NCBI GenBank assembly: GCA_958298945.1
Contig: OY282605.1
Span: 121,826,267 to 121,890,266 of the forward strand
Length of the DNA stretch: 64,000 nt
Direction: 5' to 3'
DNA from: Atherix ibis
Taxonomy: Eukaryota > Arthropoda > Insecta > Diptera > Athericidae
Positions 13,589 through 23,178 of this stretch are shown here, one piece after another. The notes beneath the pieces were generated by a model. It was not told the DNA's origin. It was given only the letters and a program-made list of their open reading frames with translations, and ran no database searches. How positions within the stretch are numbered: the first letter of the stretch is position 1; every line of letters begins with the position of its first letter. The position numbers and the translations under genes were made by a program.

Positions 13589-14234
13589 TAGTAATAGAAA
13601 ATTATTTAAAAGAAGAAATTTAATAAAGCTTTTCTGGGAAATTTCTTTAATTTTTTCAAGTTTCGTTTTGTATATAAATAATATCCAACTTACAATATAT
13701 TTCTCTTCTCCGTGATGAAAATTCGAAGAATATCCTATGTTCGGTAAAAAGGCAGATAAGTAAAAATTATTTAATTTTAATTTTACAAAAAATTATATTT
13801 TCTTTACAAAAGGGAGTTCAATGTCATTTTAATATTGTATTATGAACGAAATTTAATATTTGGTACCTTAAAGCGGACTTTTGGGATTTTTTTTGAAGCT
13901 TTAGCTATTAACAATTTTGAATTGATTGAAAAATTTGGACGAAGTTAATTGTTTTGAAATTTTTATATAAGATTGAAAAGAATAAAATGCTAGCTTACCT
14001 ATGGATTACCTTAGTATTATTCAAATTTTATTATTTAATTGGTTTTTGAATTGCTGCTAATAAACACTAATACGTCATAAAGTTGCTTTTTATATGTTGA
14101 CTAAATTCAGGCAAAAAAATACGGATGAATGAAGATAATCTTTGCCCAAATGGACTTCTTTAAATGTTTCTGAAAATGTTTAAAATCTTGTACTGGAAGA
14201 TTGACTTTAGGAAAGAAAGCTGCTTACAAAAATA
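13589..14234. other. AT-rich spacer between two transposons
   Basis: No coding region, repeat array or recognised element. Confidence 0.55.
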
Positions 14235-15442
14235 CGGGGGGTGGCCAGATAAGTTTCCGGCCTGATAAAGAAAACGTCATTTTTTTGTGACTAAACCGGT
14301 TTTATTTTTTATTATATCTGAATTAAGATTGAATCGGTACTCTAATTTAGTTATACAATTTTCATAATGTGAATCATCGAGCTCTTCAAAATATCCATTT
14401 ACAGGATCAATAACTGCCTCTTTGCTCTCAAATCATTGTCCATCATACCATATTTTGAGGTTAAGAAATAGGTAGTTGTCACTGAAGGCTAAGTCTTAGG
14501 TGACCAAGGCGCATGAGCAAGCAAAGTTGATTTTAGATTTTAGTTTGTTTGTGTATTTTAAACCTCGTCACATAAATGCTGCAATAAACTTTTATAGTAT
14601 CAACCATTGATAGTTTTTTTTTTTTAGGGTAATCAATAAAGGTTATTCCCTTTGGATCCCAGAAAACAGTCGCCATAATCTTATTGTATTTTACCTTCTT
14701 TGGGGTTGTTTCACCTGTCCTTGTCCACTGTTTTAACTATACTCTCACGAGTGTAGTGGTGTCCCCAAGTCTCATTCATAGTTATATTGTAAATTGGTCC
14801 AAAAATTCACTGGAATTCTGCTCGTAGAGAGCTAAGTTCTCAGTTTAAATTGTTTTCTATTACAACTTCTAGTAACCATTAGTAAATTAGTTAGTAAGCA
14901 CGGCACCAACCTTGCGTAAACCTAAAAAATTATGTAAAAATATTACCTTCTCCATACCTAAGCAATTATGTAAATATTACCTTTATATTATTTTGACCTT
15001 TTGAACATTTTTAATTTGCGGTCTTTCAGTACGATATTATTAATTTTTTCTATCATTTCGGAAGTTATAATCTCAGTAGAGCGTTCAGAGTATGGCTCGT
15101 CCTCAGTGATCTTACGACTCTTTTTTAAATTTAAAACCTACTATTTTATTGTTGAATATAATGGAGTAGATTATTTTAGTATTTTCTGTTTGACTTGGAA
15201 TGGGGTTAAACCATTCAAATAAAGGTATTTTTATAAACGTGCGTTTTTTTTCAAATTTTCCACCTTTGTTATAGAAATAAATATGTCTTATTCTAAAGGT
15301 TCTCAATCATATAATAACAAAGCTATTCACCGAAAATCTTATATGTAAACTGGTTAAGGATAGTGCTATAAAATTTCACTGAAAAATTAGATCTGCAGGC
15401 GACATCTATGTATTAGGCCGGAAACTTATTAGCACTCCCTCC
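14235..15442 (-). mobile_element. mariner element, irritans-like, heavily decayed
   Basis: About 1.2 kb flanked by TA (14233-14234 and 15443-15444). The ends carry imperfect TIRs whose inner part, AAGTTTCCGGCCT, is identical on both sides, while the outer G-rich part differs at several positions. Interior translations on the minus strand give scattered but ordered pieces of an irritans-subfamily mariner transposase. Age is evident from many stops and frameshifts. Confidence 0.85.
14320..15095 (-). pseudogene. mariner (irritans-like) transposase relic
   Basis: Read on the minus strand in the family's order, with frameshifts between pieces: an N-terminal helix region (EKINNIVLKDRKLKM); an LALYEQNSSEFLDQF segment; ETWGHHYTRES, equivalent to the first catalytic DETW..HHYTPES motif with Asp replaced; TGETTPKKVKYNKIMATVFW and DPKGI; a degenerate region where the second Asp should lie; and the C-terminal VNGYFEELDDSHYENCI then KLEYRF. 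The block with the second catalytic Asp is missing or unrecognisable. Clearly a dead copy. Confidence 0.82.
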
Positions 15443-15608
15443 TAGTTGGACTATTTTCCACAGTAAGTTTTATTATCCTACACCAGAGTCTTGATACTCG
15501 TATCTAAAAAGTGATCGGTAAACTTTTAGTATGTTAAAAACAACAAATTTACAAATTTACTCTTATAAATGAAAATTTACAAATGGTAGACGTACAAATG
15601 AGACAAAC

Positions 15609-15640
15609 TAGGTCTGTTAAAAAAGTAACGCGAATTTTAA
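15609..15640 (+). repeat. solo mariner-type TIR-like sequence
   Basis: TAGGTCTGTTAAAAAAGTAA followed by CGCG resembles the outer end of mariner/maT-class TIRs, which typically begin TAGGTCTGTTCAAAAAGTA. No partner end was found nearby. The dispersed repeat copy B begins a few bases inside it, so the two may belong to one relic. Confidence 0.4.
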
Positions 15641-15656
15641 ATTTCGAATAAAATTA

Positions 15657-15825
15657 ATGTATAAAAAATTAATGTTTCTTTTACTAAAATTTATGTTTTC
15701 AAAATAAAATATAATTAATTTTTTGTTTAATTCTTTCTAAGAAGTACCCATTTTGTCATCGTAAACTGTTAATAGAAAATATCAGGAATATTCTGCAATA
15801 TTCATTTTTAAAAATTAAATTCCTT
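15657..15825 (+). repeat. dispersed repeat, copy B
   Basis: Second copy of the block at 9763-9975, same orientation, with small deletions. Landmarks are listed under copy A. Confidence 0.8.
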
Positions 15826-18800
15826 TTTACTATAAAATTTGAACAAAAAAAAATATATTCATTTAACTTCTGCCAATTGACGAAAGTATATTTTTTATAT
15901 TAGAAGATGTCAAGTTTTTATATTTTTTAAAAGAATATTTTTTATTCATTAAAACTATTTTATATTAAAGGTCAATTAATTTTCCTATAATAAAATGTTT
16001 AAAAAAAATCTTTATTTTCATCAAAAACCTTTATTGTCTATAGAAGATTGTTCTATGGAATAGGTTTTTTTATTCAATCAAAAATTTAATTATTCATACA
16101 AAAGTTAATTATATAAAAAAAAATTATTATATATAAAAAAATTTCATAAACATAGTCTAAAGAATTGTATTAAAATATTCAATATTCGACAGGGGCTTTA
16201 ATTATATTTAATTGATTTTAACTTAAATAAAACAACTAAAATATAAAAATTTTGTACAATTTAAAAAAAAAGACGTTTAACAAAAAAAAATTCTTTAAAG
16301 CAAACTAAGTATTTTTTTTTCCAACTAAATGAGTTTTTAACTTTGTAATTATTACAACAACAAAAAAAATAAAAATTCATATACGAGCACACAAAAATGA
16401 CTTAATTTTACATATTGTACAATAAATGGTTTTCGTTGTTCATTTTTAAAGAATAAAACAAAAAAGCTTTTAAATAAAATCCATTTATTATACTCGTAGT
16501 TTATATATTGTACAATATAATAGAAAAGCTTTTTTCGAAGGATACCATAAAATTCTTCTGAAAATTTCTCCACAATAAAAATAAAAAACTAACAAACAAC
16601 GTCCGTTTTACAATAGTTTTAAAATAAAAGTCAATTTTTTTTCACAATCATTTCTCTTCGATATGTGGGAATTTTATGTAAAAATCAATCGAACAAACAA
16701 ACTAAAAAGTTCTATCATATAACATGCATTTTTTTGTTATGTACTATAATATTACTATTAAATTGTTTTTTTTTTTTTTTCGTTTATTTTCAATTTGATT
16801 TAAATAAAATTAAAAGGCAAAATTTCTGAATCAATTTCAAATTAAGTTTCCAAGTTACAATTTAGTGTACGTGGTGTGGAAACGAACGCAATTCTTGAAT
16901 TATGGCCAAATTATTTTGCAGTTTTTTTCATAAAATTAAATAAAAATGATTTTATTTCTCAATTTCTAAAAATTATTCGTATACTCGTACATATTAAAAC
17001 AGAAAAACTAAGTCATACTTTAGACAGATTAAATTTTATTAGAAATTTTTTGCAGTTTAAAAATTTATATGCCATTTTAATAAATAAAATTTTTTTTTAA
17101 ATTCTAATTTCTACCACTTATACATATGTACTTAGTTTGAAATTTTTCCATCCAAAAAAAATTTTTCTATATTTTATTTTAAATCTATTGAATATAAAAT
17201 TTTTAGTATTTTTATCAATTCTTTTAAGGATTTATTTTAGAATAAATTATTTTTGAAAAAGCGTAGAAACTGCATTATTTATAATCAGTTGTAAATTTTT
17301 TGGATATTCCTTCAAGTTCAATCACATAAATTTGTGTTTATTTTCCCATCTATCCTTCTGGAAAATAGGGAAAGTTTTAATTGAACTAAAAAAAATTATG
17401 CGGAAAAACAGTTTTTAAATTCTTTTTTTTTTTATGGATGAGGATTTCCTAAAGTTTCAGGTATACTTCATAGTTATAAGAGTACTGCTCCTAAAATTTC
17501 ATTATTATGAATAAGAAATGTTAAAATTGTTGTTTAAAGTGATGTTAAAACTTTTCCATTGTACCAAAAAATGTTGAGAAAATTTCTCTTCGGAAAAAAA
17601 AGTACATAAAATTCTACCTTTTTATGATGGTATTGACTTTTAGTTTAAATCTTTTCTATAACATTCATGAAAGAATAAAAAAAAAAACAACAAAATATTC
17701 ATTTTAAAGTTTTTCTCTTTCTTATGACTCGTACAAAATACCTTTTATTTGTACACAATATTTTGAAAACATTTTACTTTCTTTCGTTTACAAGTTTACT
17801 TTCTTTTCAAACAATCTAGAAATATGGTATGACTTTGTAAGACTTTTGTCCTAATTTTAAGCCTACAGCATTTATCTTTAGTTACTTGTATTCGTATATG
17901 GAATCCTTTTGTTGACTTTCGTAAAAACAGAAAATAGGCAGGACATCTTTGTGGCTATTCATCTTTTCCGAAAATTTTCCAAATACAAATTATTCATTGT
18001 CATTTTGCGTTTCTATTTTGACAGATGAACCAACAACAGCAATTATTTAAGTGGGACTATTCGTGTACAAGTATTTATTCGAAAGTATCATTTTATAAAT
18101 AAATTATTTAAGTTCTACCCCAAAAAATATTCCAAATATTTACATCGATTTTGACTACGCATAGAAAACAGAACGCACTAATTAATCAAATTCATGATAA
18201 AATGTGAACAATTTTTGCCAAATTACAAAAAAAAAAAAAAAAATTTCCAACTTTATTATGAAAGTTGTTTTTTTATTAAATTTTCAGTTTTTTTTTATTT
18301 ATACCATAGTATTTTTTTCCTTATCAACCAGTTTGTTTAGCGTTCTGTTAACTTTCTCGTATCCTTATAGAAAGTTGTTTCAGACAATTTAACTAATTAC
18401 GAAAGTGCTAACTTTAAGTAAAATTTATTAAATTTTTTTTTTGTATAAATTTATTTTTAATCGTTTTCTAGATAAAAATATTATTAAATAATTTGAATTT
18501 AAAATCAATTTACACTTTTAAAACTCCTTTTCACAATATGTTCAGCAGTTCTTATTTTGTTGGTTTAAAATAATAAAAATATTTATTTAAATTTAATACT
18601 TTCAATTATGAGGTAATATTTTGAAGAAAAAAAAAGTATAATAAAGTAAGAATAATTTGACAATTTGAACTTTCAAAGAATAAAAGTATTGGAAAATTAT
18701 TCTAAATATTTGTTAAATTAAAATCATTGGACACAATTTGGACGATTATTTTTTACGTTCTAATTGCCAAAATTCTTAGAATATCCTTTTGCATAGTAAT

Positions 18801-19433
18801 TGCCTTGAAGTGTCAGTACATAATTTTCTAGTCGATAAGTTAAATTGTTTTTGAATAAAAGACATTTTATTTTTAAATAATTTTCCAATAAAACTAAATT
18901 TATTTTAAAAAACTTCTTAAAAAATCGGTAAAATCTATCAAAATTGGTTTTTAGTAAATTTATTTTAGGTAATTTATTGAATTTGAATAGATCAGAGGAC
19001 TAAATTTACTCAAGCTGAAGTTTGAGAGCCTATATTTCTGATCTGCCTCTACTCATTTTGGGAAAAGAAAAATTTTGTATTATTTTTAATTTAATTTCTA
19101 GTAACATTTTTACTGAAATATAGAATCTTGGTGCCAGGATAATTTAGGCGTTTCTGAGATATTTATATAAAAGAAACTTCGGCTATATTACTAGCTAGTT
19201 AAGAACTCAAGACTGCTACATATCTCAATGTCACTTAATGAGAGCACTGCAGATCAGGTTGTGAAAAAAAAAACATAACAAGAATACTCAGGCCAATTTC
19301 CAGCACTATTTTTCATATAAAATCAATTTAAAGCCATATTAGAGTATATAATGCTCGCAAACCATCAAAAAGAATAACAGATCAAGAATTATCCTAATTT
19401 TTGAACATGTAAATTCAGTATTAGCAAAATATA
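15826..19433. other. AT-rich intergenic DNA
   Basis: Very A/T-rich with many homopolymer runs. Open frames at 16352-16573 (minus), 16876-17100 and 18204-18392 (plus) are Phe/Ile/Lys/Asn-rich, of the kind expected by chance, and have no recognisable domain. Confidence 0.55.
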
Positions 19434-20204
19434 CCAGGTGTATAAGCTTAAATCCGCTGTTTGGTTATAGATGGCGTAAGTGAGCGTATTTAGCTACGAT
19501 GGGCACGTCATACTTTTTTTTATGAGTTTGACATCTGTCAGCATTAATCAACGCATATTGTCAGCAATTTTGTACAACAAAATACATTTTTCTTTTGGTA
19601 ATCATGTCTAGTTTTGTGCAAGGAAAAGAGCATATGCGGGAAGCTCTGCTTTTCTGCTTCAATTTGAAGAAATCGGCTGCTGAATCGCATCGAATGCTTA
19701 TGGAGGTCTATGGTGACAGTGCTTTATCGGAAACAATGTGCCGAGATTGGTTTCGTGGGTTCAAAGACGGCAATTATGACTTGTGGGTCAAGAAGCGTGA
19801 AAATCGGCCTAGGAAGATTGAGAACAATCATTTGCAGGCTCTTTTGGATGAAGAGCAAAAAATATTCCGAAACTATTCGGAGACACTCAACTGGAAGGTG
19901 CTACCCCATCCCGTTTATTCACCAGACCTGGCCCCTTCCGATTACCACTGGTTTTCGTCAATGGGCCACGCGCTCGCTGAGCAGCACTTCGATTCTTACG
20001 AGACGTCCGAAAACGGCTTAACGAGTGGTTTGCCTCGAAATAGAAAGAATTTTTTTGGCGTGGTAACCACAAATTGCCGGAGAGATGGAAAAAATGTGTA
20101 GCTAGCGAGGGCAAGTATTTTGAATAAATTTGTTTTTACTTTCTAAGAGGAAAAACCTGGTTTTTTTTACCAAAAAACCAGCGAAATTAAGCTTATACAC
20201 CTAG
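19434..20204 (+). mobile_element. internally deleted mariner element (about 770 bp)
   Basis: Ends are TIRs: the left end reads AGGTGTATAAGCTTAAATCC from 19436 and the right end's reverse complement reads AGGTGTATAAGCTTAATTTC, both continuing with GCTG. TA dinucleotides lie beside both ends. Inside, the transposase N-terminus is joined directly to its C-terminus, so roughly half the gene is missing. This is the usual form of a non-autonomous deletion derivative mobilised in trans. Confidence 0.9.
19604..20127 (+). pseudogene. mariner transposase, large internal deletion
   Basis: ATG at 19604 opens MSSFVQGKEHMREALLF, a mariner N-terminal helix-turn-helix region, continuing through VYGDSALSETMCRDWFRGF to ALLDEEQ. 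The frame then jumps to the catalytic C-terminal block KVLPHPVYSPDLAPSDYHWF, which keeps the third catalytic Asp. The first and second Asp are deleted. About 25 residues later a frameshift (near 20005) occurs. The family C-terminus (DVRKRLNEWFASK, then LPERWKKCVASEGKYFE) continues in another frame with an internal TAG and ends at 20127. The undisturbed 5' frame could encode a roughly 165-residue protein retaining the DNA-binding half. Whether it is expressed is unknown. Confidence 0.92.
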
Positions 20205-21839
20205 TTAATCAAACTCCAAAAAGAAAGTCTTTTCTTCCAGAAAATTCAAACTTTTTTTTAATTTATTTTTAATTTCAAATAAAAAAAATATATATTCTTC
20301 TATGTAAAGTAGTTTTTTTTCCTAATATATTTTTTTAATATACAGGAAAGTGTATTGAAGGAAAAAAACGAACTATAAAGCGAATATTTATATAGGATTG
20401 TTCAGGGCTAGCAGCCTCTTTGCTGCCACCATGCATGTCTGTTACAGGAACGGTCTTTGCAGCCTGCTGTCTGCTTCTTCCTTTAGATTTAGAAGGGGAT
20501 TTTGACAGATGTATAGATATCGATATTCAAACCCTTTTTTTAATAGGGTCATATTTTATTCGTAGACCTTTTACGGTTTGAGCAAATTGCTGCGAATAAA
20601 AATCCCTGGCAGATTTTCACTAACCACTGCTATATGTTATATACAAAAAAATTTCCTATTCTTTTTTATTGTTCGATACTCGTCATTTCATTTATGTTAC
20701 TTCAAAACTCCGTTCCAATTGCCATATAAATGTTGATAAAGCTTAATGTCTAGATAAACACCTGCCTTTATATAGCGTTCTGGGTATCTCGATCACTACC
20801 TGAGTAACTAGATCCAAACTAAGCATACTCTGAAAAGAAGCTCAATCAATCTACGGTTTAGTTAAAATTATTGCAAGATCAGTCAGAATGAAGCAAAAGG
20901 GGTACGAACACTGTTTTCTACCTGAGAAAGGTAGGTCTCAAGGTCTCAACAAAATTGAGGTAGTAGTCAACTGCTGTATAAGGCTAGCTAATAGAGCTTC
21001 TCTACTATTATAGTTAAAATTGGTTATGTTTATTTATATATTATACCTTCTTCTCAAAGTTTGGTATCGTTTTATTCTCGAAAAGCTATGCTACTGTGAC
21101 TATTCATTATACTCTTTGATGGAAACACGCTCGTTCACTTTCACTAATCCTGTACCTAATCATAACACCCAACTTCGTATTTCCCAAATACCTGTCTAAA
21201 CCTGACATTATTAGGAGCAGTATCAGGAATTTCCTAATTTAATAAAAGGACTGTTGCTTTGAGAAACAGTCAAAGCAACAGTTTGAGGAGCTGTAATCAT
21301 ATCGATCCTCAAAATACCGAAAAATGGCCATGGGGTGGTTTTTTTTAGTGACAGATTAGCTGCTCAAAACGCAACTGGGTCAACCGATACTAGATAGAAT
21401 GTTAAGACAGTTGCAGTGGGTACCGAGTCTTTAATCTACTCGTTTACTGTCAGAATTGGTATCAGAATTGAGATATAAAATTTGAGTAAACTAATAATAA
21501 AAATTTCGCTTTAATTTATTTATTTCCAATAGTAAAAATTGGAATGGCATAATTTATTTTGCTGTATAATTTTATCTAAATGTCGCTGCTTTGTTCTAGG
21601 CCCATTCTAGGTATCACTACATAATATTCCGCTTGTATGCCTGAATAATCCATTATTAACGTCCGTTAGGGAACTAAAGAAAAACATTTTTTTCTTTGCT
21701 GGATGCAGAATCTTAAGTCTGTAAAATAGAAGTTATTTTTGGCTTATAAAGCTACATCCATTTTTAAAAAAAAAAATTTTGAGCAAACGAAAAATGGAAC
21801 AAAAATAGTTTTTTTCTTAAGTTAAATGTGTCACTACTA
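20205..21839. other. unassigned sequence with coding-like islands
   Basis: GC is higher than in flanking DNA. On the minus strand at 20395-20505 a frame reads SKSPSKSKGRSRQQAAKTVP then VTDMHGGSKEAASPEQ, a basic Ser/Lys/Arg-rich peptide with balanced codon composition but stops upstream. On the plus strand an ATG at 20888 opens 41 codons (MKQKGYEHCFLPEKGRSQ...). Neither is recognised. They may be fragments of a retroelement ORF1 or of an eroded gene. A 13-bp hairpin lies at 21250-21282. Confidence 0.35.
21250..21282. repeat. perfect 13-bp hairpin with 7-nt loop
   Basis: ACTGTTGCTTTGA at 21250-21262 and its exact reverse complement at 21270-21282. It is followed by no T-run, so there is no reason to call it a terminator. 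Confidence 0.85.
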
Positions 21840-22549
21840 TAAGTTGTAGTAAACAGAAATCCATTATTTTTGCATTAAATTGAAGGTTTTATTTAGCATA
21901 GATTGAATGATACGATTTAGGTCAAATATGCACCGTTTTGTTCGATAGCTTGTTGCCATTTTGGAGGTAATTTTATAATGCCTCTCTCATAGAAACCCTC
22001 GTCCCTATTGGCAAAAAACTGGGACAGTCAATTTTCACAATCTTCTCTTGAGGCGAATTTTTCACCTGCAAAATCATTCGTCATAGACAGAAAGATGTGG
22101 TAATCACTTGGTGCCAGGTCCGGACTTAGCTCCTGGGCAATCGAAACAGTGCTTACGTGACGGTCGGACCCGACCATTTCCATTATTTTATCGACATTTT
22201 CGACAATTGGCCTTCCAGAGCGTGGTGCATCTTTGACATGAAAATTACCGGAACGGAATCGACGAAACCAAAATTGCGCATGATTGCCTGTTACAGTATC
22301 AGGACCATAAACACTATTCACCTTTATCGAAGAAAAACTGTAAAATATGGCGTATTTTCTCTTTGTTGGTGTCCATCTTTGACGCATGCTAAAAAAAATA
22401 CTGAGTCACGTAATCACAAAACTGTATCAGAAGTTTTTTTAGAACGAAATATTATCTTTCTAACGCCAACCCTATCGCACTTTCACAACGGGAGATACAG
22501 GCTCCTTAAGCCATCTATTAGCAAAATAATTACTTTTTACTACACCTTA
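21840..22549 (-). mobile_element. internally deleted mellifera-type mariner (about 710 bp)
   Basis: TA duplications flank the ends (21838-21839 and 22550-22551). The TIRs begin TAAGTTGTAGTAAA (left) and TAAGGTGTAGTAAA (right, reverse complement). The interior is nearly identical to parts of the longer copy at 59396-60633, but one central block present there is absent here, so the two copies share a recent ancestor. Confidence 0.92.
21917..22376 (-). pseudogene. mellifera-type mariner transposase, internal deletion
   Basis: The family start is the ATG whose complement lies at 22374-22376 (MDTNKEKIRHILQFFFDKGE). That frame ends at a stop after 20 residues because of a small deletion. The next block lies in the frame opened by an upstream ATG at 22387 and reads NSVYGPDTVTGNHAQFWFRR, then VKDAPRSGRPIVENVDKI and STVSIAQEL. 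It is then fused directly to SPDLAPSDYHIFLSMTNDF, skipping about 170 residues that in the 59.4 kb copy carry the first two catalytic Asp residues. A TGA interrupts near the end (after REDCEN), and the C-terminus finishes QNGAYLT. Dead as a transposase. Confidence 0.92.
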
Positions 22550-23178
22550 TATATCGTGAATCATGAAGAAGGTAAGCTAATACCAATCGATACTACTTCA
22601 ACTTTTCTTACTTTATTAGGCTAACCGTTCATTAGCCAAATAAGTCTCGCAGCCATCGCCATCTCAAGCGACGAGGTGTGTTAATGGGAAGTGTCACTAA
22701 AGATACGAGTATAAGATTAGGTGCATACATGTTTGTGAACCACCGCTTTCTTGTGATCCTGTATCAGATTACAAAAAAACAACGATAGACGGACAATATC
22801 AAATAATTATTTTGAAAAGACAATAAAAGGTCCCAAGTTGCTCTAGCAAAAACACTTTTCGAAAATAACAATTTTTTCCGCAAATATTTTTTTAATAACT
22901 GCAAAAATGGGAATAAATTTAATGATGATCTATAATCTGAGTAGTTAAATATTTTTTTGCATATGTGAAGTGATAGGGAAATAATATGAAATGATTTTGA
23001 TTAGTCAAATTATTGTGCACGACAGTTTAGAAGTCGGAAGTTAAAGCTGATAAAATTAACTGACCTACTGGGAAGATAAGCCAATGCACAATTAAATTAG
23101 CTTATTTTTATGGTACTTTCGAATCAGTTGGAAAATTGTTCGATTCGTGATCGGAATAGTTTTATTTTGTCCGTAAAA
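22550..23178. other. 5' flank of the M13 peptidase gene
   Basis: About 630 bp between the mariner relic and the peptidase start. AT-rich; no convincing TATA box or other promoter element was identified. Confidence 0.4.

Noticed and set aside
21250..21282. Hairpin as transcription terminator
   Set aside because: No T-run follows and rho-independent termination does not apply to insect nuclear genes.
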